Assembly (NCBI GenBank): GCA_036245805.1
Contig: BTRK01000001.1
Coordinates: 15,879,087 to 15,943,086 of the forward strand
Direction: 5' to 3'
Length of the DNA: 64,000 bases
Source of the DNA: Pristionchus mayeri
Taxonomy: Eukaryota; Nematoda; Chromadorea; Rhabditida; Neodiplogasteridae
The notes below the pieces were generated by a model, which saw nothing but the letters and a program-made list of their open reading frames with translations, was not told where the DNA came from and did no database searches. Of the stretch, positions 1 through 16,981 are shown piece by piece; the first letter of the stretch is position 1; every line of letters starts with the position of its first letter. Made by a program: the position numbers and the translations under genes.

Positions 1-95
1 GAGGCGCATCTCGTGCACTTTACCTGGTCAACTGACCTGGCTAGGGTCTTCTCTAGGCTTCACTTTCTTGCCTACTATACTATATTTTAAATTAA
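1..95. repeat. Dispersed repeat, copy 1
   Basis: This stretch shares the landmarks GCACTTTACCTGGTCAACTG, TCTTCTCTAGGCTT and CTACTATACTATA, in the same order and spacing, with 3785-3865 in an intron of the following gene. The copies differ by scattered substitutions. No coding potential is evident. It is probably a short non-autonomous mobile element, but no terminal inverted repeats were identified. Confidence 0.6.
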
Positions 96-752
96 CAATT
101 TTTATTATTAAATTTAGGGTGTGATTGGATTCTCGCTGTCGCGCGGCTCTGCCATCTCTGCCGGTGTCAACTCGAACCCGCACCTGTGTCAGCTGCAGCA
201 GACTGATCAAGTGGGACATATTGATTTGTTTTCAGTTTACATTATCTCTTTCTAGCATACTATGATCATAGAGCATTATCATAACTTGGAACGTAGGCGT
301 CATTAGGCAGTTTGATCTTCGCGTGTAACTCAAAGATGTTGAATGAAAGTTGAGTGTGTGCAATTACGCTCGGATGTGATTTAAATAGTTCCAATTCTCC
401 TCGAAATTCCCTCCTGATAATTGGCTTTCCACGAGGTGGTTCGGATGTCTGTTTGAGCGCAAAAAAATCAAACAATCGCGTTTTTAGGGCCCGGGTCTGT
501 TTGGTTTGTGGTGCGGAGAGGGTTCGAGAAGCGCGATTCTCGTGGTTCCGATCGACTTTTTCTCGCTTCTCAAATGTTAAACTTTGCCCTGATAATAAGC
601 TGATTAGTGCATCACAAACCTGTCAGGTATAAATGGTTCTCGCTTTCTATTAATTCAGCGCATTTTAGGTTAATATGAGCTCAGTACTGTAATTATTTTA
701 AAACGTTATTATTATTATTACTAATATTATTAGTATTATCTATTAATTGCAG
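96..752. other. Region upstream of the first recognisable GPR107-like exon
   Basis: I could not place the start codon or signal-peptide exon of the following gene here. A reading frame is open over about 354-632 and ends at a possible donor (CAG then GTATAA, near 628), but its translation does not resemble the known luminal domain strongly enough to call. AT-rich trinucleotide runs (TTA/ATT) occupy about 705-740. Confidence 0.4.
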
Positions 753-7073
<6,321 letters not shown>

Positions 7074-7270
7074 ATACAGTACCCCCTCATCACCCCCACT
7101 ACAGTATCCCACCCCACTCAGCAATGTTGTAGGCACCGTAACCCCGCGCTACATTATCCCGCCCCTCGGCAATGTTGTAAGTACCGTACCCCTGCTTCAG
7201 TACCCCTCCCATCAGCAATGTTGTAGGTGCCGTACTCCCTACAGTTTCACATCCTCCGGACTTGCAGTAG
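7074..7270. repeat. Short tandem repeat downstream of the GPR107-like stop
   Basis: Three imperfect units of about 50 bp share GCAATGTTGTAGGCACCGTA-like cores near 7122, 7170 and 7217, each followed by a C-rich stretch and a TACAGTA/TTCAGTA-like word. It probably lies in the 3' UTR or just beyond it. No clear AATAAA was found close to the stop. Confidence 0.55.
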
Positions 7271-8984
7271 ATACAGTTGTCCCGAGTATCGATTCTTGTT
7301 CACCACCCGAGCCTAGTGCTCACGCTTGAAAGACCAAAAATATATATTTGATTAGAGCCTATATTAATTGAGTGATTGCCTACGGGAGCTCCAGCCATAG
7401 CGCCTTTCCATTAACCCCCTTTCCATCCATGTGATACAGTAACGTAACCGACATAGCTACAGTAACCCGCTTGACTTTATTGATTTGTTTTTTGTGTCGC
7501 TAGTTAGCGATTTTTTTCTGTTATTTGCGATCTGAATTTACGGTGATTTATCGACTTGTTCGGTCCTGACAATCCAGCTAATAGTATTGTGTGTGGCAAT
7601 TGGTCGTGTTTCAGATATATGCAATAGCTCGTTCTGCTTGTTGCATTACACGGTATTCGTTGAATAAAATATTTTCGAAATTTATGGCTTCATCGGTAAA
7701 AAAGTATGTGAAGAGTTTGCATCTCTCGCTATACCTCGGCTCAAAACTCGGCTCTAGCGGTCTATTTGAGTGTATTTGCCCAACGGTAGCAGGTGGGGGC
7801 AACGTTTGTTCTTATAGCTCACGCGCCTTTGTAATTGATCAGTACTCCATGGTTTTCAAGTGTTTCCACTGAATATCAGCCTCGAATTGCAAACTTCGAT
7901 GAATGGGAAGGCCTCGTTCCCAATGAATTGGCGCGCATCTCCCTTTCTTCTCGCCCCACCCCAGGGACTCCACTCTAGCGTTCCCGCTCCCATTATACTC
8001 CCCTCTAGCCAAAAATTGTTATCTATGCTGTTTTCACCCCTGTTATCTCTGCTTCTCTGGCTGCTCTCCACTATTATTGTACTATCTCACCCCTCCCCTC
8101 CCTCTCCCCCCGTTGCTCTTCTGTTTCTTGCTCATAGAAGAGCGCGCACCGAACTCTGGCCACTGGCTCTGTTTGGAAGCCCTCTCCCTCTGACTAGTTT
8201 CCGGTTGGGGTTGCAAATCTCCCCTCGGCAATCTATACCCCCACCACCCAGCTACTTTTCCTCTACTCACACTTACTCGCTTTGTGCTTACTGCGAAGAA
8301 ACCAGTTGGCACCAGGCTGATTACTGCTTCACTTAAGCGGTTTAAGCGCATGTTCGGGAACCGTTTGCCGGACTTTTTTTGCAACAGTTTAGAATGATGA
8401 CACATTTGGCATAGCGTTTTGCGAGAGACCTTTTCTTTAGGAATGCGCTCTTTCTGAATGAGTGGGAGGTATGAGATGAAGAGCGAAACGTGATCGCCCG
8501 CTTTTCCCGGAGTTATATCACAGATCATCATCAGATAGAGTGGCTCAGTGAAAAACAGGGAGAGATAGAGAGCGGCAGAAACACACTTGCCGCGGGTTTG
8601 TTCTCCCGCCCTCTGTCAAATTCTCGATCACTCGCCCTCTTCTCTGATCTGTTTTGACTCCCCCATGTTCCGAAACGTATTACATTCGAGATAGGAGAAA
8701 GAGACTGGTTTCGTGCAATATTTTCGGCGCTTCTTCTGTAATTTTTCCATCACTGCAATGCCTCGACAAGGCCTGTCGTTACTGTTTGATGCCATCTCCT
8801 GATTTCCTGATAACTCCTGTTCAGGTTAAGTCTGCCGAGGGGAGTGATTGCAAAGGGTTGGGACGGTTCTCTGTCTTGGGTACTGCAATGCTGTCCAATT
8901 GCAAAATAGGTATTAGTCAAAATAGGAATTAGCCAGTTGATTCCTCTCTCTATTCTATTTGATACCCCTATATAACGCTGAATC
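7271..8984. other. Intergenic DNA without recognisable gene
   Basis: Open frames here are short and overlap on both strands. One on + at 7860-8336 is a pyrimidine-rich low-complexity translation (Pro/Leu/Ser) with no recognisable domain. I see TACAGTA-type octamers and C/T-rich tracts but no gene or structured RNA. Confidence 0.5.
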
Positions 8985-9065
8985 TCAGAATTGTGTCCCC
9001 TCTTCTCTTTCCTCTCTTTTTCCTCTCTTGACTAAATATAGAATTAAGTGAGCAAAAGACGAACT

Positions 9066-9137
9066 GTCACCGAGCGGGATCGAACCCACGACCCACGGAG
9101 CGAGAGTCGAGTGTTCTAACCACTTGGTTACGAGGCC
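9066..9137 (-). tRNA. Degenerate tRNA-like sequence (SINE-type or pseudogene)
   Basis: Read on the - strand, this carries TAACCAAGTGGTTAGAAC (an A-box-like D arm), ACTCGACTCTCG in the anticodon region and GGGTTCGATCCC (B box with one base missing compared with GGTTCGANTCC). The acceptor ends (GGCCTCG and the 3' side TCGGTGA) do not pair and the T loop is short. The core resembles tRNA-derived repeats more than a functional tRNA. Confidence 0.45.
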
Positions 9138-9260
9138 AGTTGTCCGATGGACTGAGGATCGCGTATATAGAGAGAGGGCAGCGCGTCCCCCCAGTGCATT
9201 AGAGAGCAACGAGAAAACGTGTATGAACACGTTTGACCATGCTAGGTGCGACTCGAAGTC

Positions 9261-9537
9261 ACTGATAAGGGATCAAATCTTCTGCCCTTTGTGATAACCG
9301 CTTGTGCTTTATCGAGAGCAAGGTGGGCAGCGAGGGAAACGTTAGTTTGCTTTCCGGAAAACGCTAATTAGGGCATAATTACTGGTAATTAGTGATAAGG
9401 GTCGACTGATAAGGGTGATAACGGTTGAACTATCGACGGGGAGTTGGAATGCGAGGGAAACGCCTTTCTCCCTCTCTGTTACATCGTCATTGTCGATGCA
9501 ATTAGTGGAAATTAGTGATAAGATTCCACTGATAAGG
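9261..9537. promoter_or_regulatory. Cluster of GATA-factor-type sites
   Basis: Seven TGATAA words, all in the same orientation, lie in 280 bp. ACTGATAAGG occurs at 9261, 9405 and 9528, GTGATAAGG/GTGATAAGA at 9392 and 9515, and GTGATAAC at 9291 and 9415. ACTGATAA is the published preference of the C. elegans intestinal GATA factor ELT-2, so an intestine-type enhancer is possible. Partial local duplication (words like AATTAGTGATAAG) may also explain the spacing. No target gene is assigned. Confidence 0.45.
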
Positions 9538-9746
9538 GTATATATTTTGCTGGTAAGGGTTTATAAGTTGCATCCCATACTAATCGATAAAGTCGAACAC
9601 TCCGGATTCGATGAGAATGACAGATTTTTAGTTAATTAATTATTTTAACTGTATTTATTTTGCGTTATCAACTTCTTTGAATAGGATTTTACAATATTTC
9701 AACTATTTGTATAGCTTTAAACGATAAGTAAACAAAAATATCACAG

Positions 9747-10810
9747 TTCTCCGGAAAGTTCAAAGCGTCGGCCTCCTGCACGGAAAACGTAAGGATTACT
9801 GTAGGTGGACACATTTTCCCAAAAAGTTTTTACGACTTTTCCTTTTTTCGTTATTTTTCACGTTTTTCATCGATTTTTTAATGTTTTTTCTCAACTTTTT
9901 TTGATTTTTTTCAGGACGGCTCGAGTCTACAAAGGATGAACGTCAGTTGCATTTATCCATTAATTAGCAAGTTGAAAAGATCCGAGCGTTCCGCCCACTC
10001 ATGATAGCAACCCAGTGGCAAGGTTTTACTATTTTCAAGGAGAAAACTACCAACCTTTCTTTCCCGCGTCCAACAACTGAAGCCGGAGAACTTGGCACGT
10101 CGATTGGTCGTGGTATTGCGAGCCGTAACAAGCAGCGAAGCATGGATGATTGCGAGCAGTCCTGACAAATATGATAAAATTAATAAGCAACAAATCGTGA
10201 AATTAAAAGAATCATGCTTATTTGACAAGTAGTTAGCAAGCTTTTGGAAAATCCAGGTGACTCGTTTCCTCAGGTTTCCAGAGAACAAGTGAAACAGTTT
10301 ATTGGGCAGGTAGCGAACTAATAAGCAAGCTCTGAGAATATCCAAGTGCCCCGTTCCCTAAAGATTCCATCTAACCAGTGAACCAGGTTTTGAAAATTTC
10401 GAAGTAGAATACAACGAACCTTTCATGCGTCGATTCAACCGCCGTGATTGAGCCGTTTCCCAAACCATTTTGCGCCACGATCAAGCCGTTTACCAGAGTG
10501 TGGCGAGCCGGAATCATCATTGCGTGTCTTTCACCGGGTCTGAAAGAGCAATGTAAATTACGTTTCAACAAGTAAAAAACTTTAGAACAAGTAAAACACT
10601 TTAAAAATGCAATAAAAATACCGACCTTTCCGCTTGCCCACTCCTTCGAACGTGAAAATGGTAGAAGAGAGCCGTACCTCTCCTACCTCTCCACTAAGCC
10701 TGGTTGACTGGGAATCTTATGATCATGCCTTTCAGCGAATGAGACGGCTCCCATGCGGAAACGACACCAGTAGCAGGTGGAAAAACGGTTCATCAACAGG
10801 GTCGGCTCTC
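9747..10810 (-). other. Possible small split gene of unknown function (weak)
   Basis: On the - strand three open segments are bounded by similar splice signals: about 10700-10627, 10541-10420 and 10169-10055. They end AAAG|GTCGGT, AAAG|GTTCGT and AAAG|GTTGGT, and the last two start after CTCTTTCAG and TTTGTCAG. Read in one compatible frame they give a basic, His- and Cys-containing peptide with ERPGERHAMMIPARH and later RNHPCFAACYGSQYHDQ. I recognise no domain. The + strand is also open in places, including a possible exon at 9747-9788 before GTAAGG, so neither strand is secure. It could equally be a pseudogene or mobile-element remnant. Confidence 0.25.
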
Positions 10811-11154
10811 GATAGCATTTCAAAAGGGGCTGCGAACAGGGGAGTGTTTATTTAATTATATTATTTCGCTGATTAATAAAATATATGGTAATCTATTTGC
10901 TAATTCTTTTCCATTTCACGGATGATGCCATCCCTATCCAATCATGGCCAACCCGTCGAAGAGTATGAATCTTGAGAAGATGCGATGAAGAATACGGCTC
11001 AAACACTGCTCAACTACGGCTCGATTAGTTTATACGGCTCGTTAATTTTATCCTCAAATAAATATTTTAATATTATTGCGCAGTGTTTATTGCAAATAAA
11101 GAGTTCTTTGACATTTTTTTCACTTTTTTGAAACTTTTTTGAAACAAAAAAGAA

Positions 11155-13010
11155 ACGAGTCAAGTAGTTAACTGGAAACCGGGAATTTAGATGTAACGGT
11201 GCGCTGAGATCGCCTGAAAGAATGATTGGATATGTTCCAGGTATTTAGCTATCACTTTCTTAGAAACTTAGAAACGTCAGTAGTAAACATCTTCGGAAAG
11301 AATGCTCGGATATGTTCCCGATATTTAGCTATCACGTTCTTAAGAACTTAGAACCAGTCAAGTAGTTAACTGGAAACCGGGAGTTTAGATGTAACGGTGC
11401 GCTGATATCGTGGGAAAGATTGTTGGATATGTTACCGGGATTTAGCTATCACGTTCTTAAGAACTTAGAACCAGTGAAGTAGTTAACTGGAAACCGGGAG
11501 TTTAGATGAAACGGTGTGCTGATATCGTGGGAAAGATTGCTTGGATATGTTACCGGGATTTAGCTATCACGTTCTTAAGAACTTAGAACCAGTCAAGTAG
11601 TTAACTGGAAACCGGGACTTTAGATGTAAGGGAGCGCTGAGATCGTGGGAAAGATTGCTTGGATATGTTCCTGGCATTTAGCTCTCACTTTCTTAGAAAC
11701 TTAGAAACGTCAGTAGTAAACATCTTCGGAAAGAATGCTTGAATATGTTCCCGGTATTTAGCTATCACGTTCTTAAGAACTTAGAACCAGTCAAGTAGTT
11801 AACTGGAAACCGGGACTTTAGATGTAACGGAGCGCTGAGATCGTGGGAAAGATTGCTTGAATATGTTCCTGGCATTTAGCTATCACGTTCTTAAGAACTT
11901 AGAACCAGTCAAGTAGTTAACTGGAAACCGGGACTTTAGATGTAAGGGAGCGCTGAGATCGTGGGAAAGATTGCTTGGATATGTTCCTGGCATTTAGCTA
12001 TCACGTTCTTAAGAACATAGAACCAGTCAAGTAGTTAACTGGAAACCGAAAGTTTAGGTTAATTGGGCGGTGATATCGTAAAGAATGCTTGGATATGTTC
12101 CTGGCATTTAGCTCTCACTTTCTTAGAAACTTAGAAACGTCAGTAGTAAACATCTTCGGAAAGAATGCTTGAATATGTTCCCGGTATTTAGCTATCACGT
12201 TCTTAAGAACTTAGAACCAGTCAAGTAGTTAACTGGAAACCGGGAGTTTAGATGTAACGGAGCGCTGAGATCGTGGGAAAGATTGCTTGGATATGTTCCT
12301 GGCATTTAGCTATCACGTTCTTAAGAACTTAGAACCAGTCAAGTAGTTAACTGGAAACCGGGAGTTTAGATGTAACGGAGCGCTGAGATCGTGGGAAAGA
12401 TTGCTTGGATATGTTCCTGGCATTTAGCTCTCACTTTCTTAGAAACTTAGAAACGTCAGTAGTAAACATCTTCGGAAAGAATGCTTGAATATGTTCCCGG
12501 TATTTAGCTATCACGTTCTTAAGAACTTAGAACCAGTCAAGTAGTTAACTGGAAACCGGGAGTTTAGATGTAACGGAGCGCTGAGATCGTGGGAAAGATT
12601 GCTTGGATATGTTCCTGGCATTTAGCTATCACGTTCTTAAGAACTTAGAACCAGTCAAGTAGTTAACTGGAAACCGGGAGTTTAGATGTAACGGAGCGCT
12701 GAGATCGTGGGAAAGATTGCTTGGATATGTTCCTGGCATTTAGCTATCACGTTCTTAAGAACTTAGAACCAGTCAAGTAGTTACCTGGAAACCGGGAGTT
12801 TAGATACGCTGAGATCGTGGGAAAGATTGCTTGGATATGTTCCCGGCATTTAGCTATCACGTTCTTAAGAACTTAGAACCAGTCAAGTAGTTAACTGGAA
12901 ACCGAAAGTTTAGGTTAATTGGGCGGTGATATCGTAAAGAATGCTTGGATATGTTTCCGCCATTTAGCTATCACTTTCTTAGAAACTTAGAACGAATTAA
13001 GTAGTAATCT
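11155..13010. repeat. 118-bp tandem repeat array with an interspersed 80-bp variant unit
   Basis: The main unit, about 117-118 bp, repeats roughly a dozen times. It carries the landmarks GTTCTTAAGAAC (a perfect 12-bp palindrome), CAGTCAAGTAGTTAACTGG, GAGATCGTGGGAAAGATTG and GGATATGTTCCTGGCATTTA. A related unit of about 80 bp, marked by AGAAACGTCAGTAGTAAACA, occurs near 11270, 11700, 12137 and 12452, giving a partial higher-order pattern. Neighbouring units are nearly identical, so homogenisation is recent. There is no long ORF. A diverged tail continues to about 13110. Confidence 0.9.
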
Positions 13011-14057
13011 TCATGAAAAATGCTTGGGCTTCGTAATTTTGCCACCTTTGTCTTCCAAACTTATCTTAAGAACTTAGTAAACTGTGCATCTTAAAAACTT
13101 AGACAACTAGTTACTCCCCCCATTTCCTCGGTTTCCTCGACTTTCCATGAGTGATTCGATCATGTGATAACTCGGTTTGCTCCTCTCTTTCCTTCCTTCC
13201 GAACCGAAGATCTCTCTGTACAGTCCTTCTCACTGTGTGCGTGTGGGATTAGAGGAAAACAGACGTCTTCCCCCTATTTTTGTGTTTCCTTGTTTTGGGA
13301 TATAGGAGAGAATGGCGATGCGGCAATCACCCTTCTTTATAGTTTTATGTGTAACGGAAGAGTGGCGGGACGTAAACATTTTTTCTCATTCGGCGACTGA
13401 TTTTTAGTGTCGGTTACCGGGCCTATGTAGATCTTCGATCTTTGGCTCGCATATTTTTGTCTGGCAGATATTCTCCCCACATCAATTTTCGCGCCCCCCC
13501 CCTTTGACGAATGTTTGAAGCGCCGATGCGCCATGTTCGATTCTCTCCCTCTCGGCGTTTTGCAGCATTCCAAGTGGAGTGATGGGTCGAGAGTAGGAGG
13601 AAGTAGCTGGGGAGTGTTGGGAGGAGAACCTCTAGAGAGAGATTGGGAATGGAGAATGGGAAGAGGGAGAAGATGAAGAGAGTGGCAAACTGGCAGACTG
13701 CTGCTGCATCCGCCTCTCAAGTTCCGCTCTTGCATCCGGAAGGTTCGAAAACTTCTTTGATCCTCGAGCAACGGAACAGTGTTGCCCCTTTCAAGTGTAT
13801 AAAAATGCAGCCATTCATCATCCTCCAGACTCGTATCGGGCACCATCACTCGCATCATCGTGGGGTAGCACTCGGTGGGCTCTCTCAATTACTAATGCTT
13901 TCCTGCTTTGTCTACCCGATGAGAGAGTGTGAGACGAAGAGAGAGATACGAGAGGTCTCAGAGCTGCGGCCTGGAGGGGGCGGACAGTGGGAGATATCAG
14001 CGAGACGTGGACGAAAGAATTCCCGAAGGAGCACTTGACGCTGCTGATGCAGTAGTC

Positions 14058-14125
14058 GGACTCTCTCGAATGTTCATGCTCTCTCGCCGGTTAGAGAGAG
14101 CGAGAGAGCACACCATTTGGAGGCA
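14058..14125. repeat. CTCTCTCG/CGAGAGAG hairpin element
   Basis: The left arm has GGACTCTCTCG and CATGCTCTCTCG, the centre CCGGTTAGAGAGAG, and the right arm CGAGAGAGCACACCATTTGG. The centre is in the opposite orientation to that at 14397-14469, so copies are inserted in both directions. Confidence 0.65.
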
Positions 14126-14396
14126 GTTGGCCAATTGTTCGTGGTGCCAACTATAGTGCAGTGGAGGTTGTAAAAAGGCGTGAACCGGACACTTTGACTC
14201 CTTTATGAAACGCGCATTTCGCAGTTTCCCGATTATTGTTGTGACTCATTTCGAGTGCGGATTCCATGTTTCACAAGAGATGTTATTAGCCGGCGTTTCC
14301 CGGGTGCTCTCTGCTCTCAAGCCTATTTCGCAAGTTGTGTGTGGCCAGCCGACGAGTCCAGCCTCTGCTCTCCCTTTCAAGAGGAGGAGTATTCGT

Positions 14397-14469
14397 CTGA
14401 CTCTCTCCAAATTGCCTGAGCTCTCGCTTTCTCTAACCGGCGAGAGAGTGTGTAATATGAGGAGAGTCG
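14397..14469. repeat. CTCTCTCG/CGAGAGAG hairpin element (well-preserved copy)
   Basis: The left arm is GACTCTCTCCAAATTGC then GAGCTCTCGC, the centre TTTCTCTAACCGG, and the right arm CGAGAGAGTGTG, AATATGAGGAGAGTC. The outer GACTCTC/GAGAGTC ends pair over at least 7 bp. Confidence 0.7.
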
Positions 14470-16968
14470 GACCATTGCTCCAAGAGGAATCAGCGCCCAT
14501 CCCGATGCTACCAGAAGCAAGCGGGACATTCCCCCCAGTCAGCTTCGTCTTTCAATTGTTCCTCCCTCTCCCATCCCCCTCCCCTCTCACTCCGTCTTTT
14601 TTACTTGTTGACTCCTCGCATTCAGCCTATTTTGGCGTTATTTGAGTTTTTTTCGATTTCGAGAAGAGCTATTGTCGTAGCGTCAGGCGATTTCGCTTTC
14701 CTGGTTTGCCATTTCGAACTTGAAGAAATGCTAGGTTTCAGAAGTTTACTTCGGGAAAAGATGGTTACCTATTCTCGAGTGTGGTTGAAGAGGCGGGCGG
14801 GGTGGGAATGTTTTCGGGCAGGAAAATGAGAGAGAGGAGGACCGCGTTGATTAGTCCTTACGGGCGGCAGAATTCCGAATTCCCACCATATTGGCGGAAT
14901 TCCCGTTGTTGACAAATGTACACCTCTAGTCGATGGTCGTCGTGTTCCTTCGTCGAAGACGTGCAAATGGAGCTAATATTCTCCCTCTCTCTCCTTATCC
15001 TGTTCGGCGTTCTCTGGTATATCGGAGGGGAGGAGTAGATGTCATCATTCAAAGCCACCCCACCGGTTTGAAAATTCGAACATTCTGGGATTTACATTTG
15101 TTAAGCACCCCATTCCCTGGGTTTTGGCCCTCGACCATTTCAGTTTTCAACTCAAGCCCCTGCCCACCTATGAGGAGTAGATGAAGGGAAGAATCAGTGA
15201 AAACCCCATCTTGATTGCGCGGTGTGACTATTCTCTAGTTGGTATTTTCCACCCTTCAATAGGATAGAGTTTGCCTGCATCATCTCTCCAAATGATTCAT
15301 ACTTACGTCGAGGAGTATAGTGAGGGAATGCAAGGCAGAGTACTCCTCTCATTTGTCTCTTCCCCTATCAGCCCCGCCGATCTTGCATGTGAAGGAGAGA
15401 TGGAAGAGAGAGGGTGGTTCAAGGAGTAGTAGTAAGAGGAAGGGAATAATCGGTTATTCTTCAATGTTTGACCTACTTCCCCTATCATTTCTCATTCCTT
15501 CCCCATCACAGAGGGGTTGTGTGGCTGAAAATTATTGAGATATACCTGGAAATTAGTGGAGTTGGGGAGGAAGAGGGTTGTTCGAGGAGTAGTAGCCGAA
15601 AGAAGGGAACACTCGGTTATTCTGGCCATGGCTTGATGGAAGTGTTTGTAATCAGCATCACCAAGCAGTCTTCTGCCCTAGTGTCGGGAATCCCAGCGTG
15701 CTTTGCTCGTTTCCCATATTATTGGCCTGGCTAATGAGTGTGAGTGGATTGCTAATGAAGCAAAGCGATCTTCGTTCCCCTATTTGTATGCGAGAAGAGT
15801 GGAGTTGAGAGAGATAGTCTCATTCTCTTCGGTTAGAGTTGGCAAGAGAGTACGCTACTTTGAGAGAGATATACGGTTGCTCAGTGAACAAGTACAGAGG
15901 TCGCTGTTGATGATGTAGGCGGCGCAAAATATTGTTCTAGATTTCTAGGGATGGCGTATGAGGGGAATGAATCAAGGGAGGGAGAGAGAGAGAGGAGTAG
16001 AGAAGAGTAGGAGAACTCTTCATTCTCGGCACACGCCTAAACGTTATTTCCCCTTCCTCCCTCGATCGTTGCTCTTTCTCGCTCGCGGCGACCTTCGATG
16101 ACGAATCGTCGGGCTATTCCCGGGTTGTTGTTATGATCATGCGCTGTAGCCCCGATCCTCCCTATCCTTAGTCATCCACAGTTCTTCCCCCATACAGGAT
16201 CACCCTTGGAGAGGAGCATCCCTGCTTTGTCTACTCTCTCGTTTCTCTGACTGATAGGAGAGGTCCCTTTTCCCGCACTTTAAAGACAAGGAAGGGCGGG
16301 AGAGGAGTGGAGGGCGAAATTGTTTTGACAGCCCCTGTGTGTGCGCCTCTGTGAATTGGCAACAATTTCCGGAGAAAGTTGACGAATTCTCGATTTTTAT
16401 TCCGCCTGAAAAAACTCGGTGATTCTGACGGAATTTGAACGATTTCGTGCATAGAATGGCGCTTATTTTCTCTCGTGCTGATTCGTCTATTTTCTCGTTT
16501 CTCCTCTCCCTCCCTTCTTTGGTTTCTTTCGCTCTGCCTTTTATCAGTGTATTTCCTTGGTCGATTTTGGCTCGACCTTTCGTGTGCCTTCTCAACATCT
16601 CCCCCACTTGGCTAATTAGTGAACTTTTTGAACAGCTATTTCGAAGATGACAAGGCGATAGATCACGCGGAGTCGAGAGAGTGCAGAGAAAGATTCCAGG
16701 TTAGACAGTCGGGCGAGAGATCGTGCGAAAGCGAGAGAGCGGGCTGGAATGCCGAGATCAGTACTTTGAACTGGTGATAGCGGTGTGTGAGAGAGGTTGA
16801 GACGCACGAAATCTCGGCCCGCACCCTCTCTTACTCACGTGCTCTCTCGTCGATTTGTCTGCTTCTCTACCCAGATTGTCCACTCTCTCACTTCTCCTTG
16901 ATCTCTCGTCGCCGGTTATGACCAGGCCGCTCTCGTCCATGGTCACTGACTCTCTATCTCTCCCTCTG

Positions 16969-16981
16969 CCCCCCCCCCCCC
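16969..16981. repeat. Run of 13 cytosines
   Basis: An uninterrupted C13 tract (G13 on the other strand). A run of the same length occurs at 43940-43952 in an intron of ceh-14. Confidence 0.9.

Noticed and set aside
8082..8531. Open frames of about 150 codons on both strands at 7860-8531
   Set aside because: Opposing frames cover the same pyrimidine-rich DNA, with no conserved motif.
11155..13010. CRISPR-like array
   Set aside because: Repeats are head-to-tail units of 118 bp without unique spacers, in a eukaryotic genome; it is a minisatellite.
13337..13888. Open frame of 183 codons on the - strand
   Set aside because: GA/CT-rich low-complexity DNA that is open on both strands; no domain or splice structure supports it.
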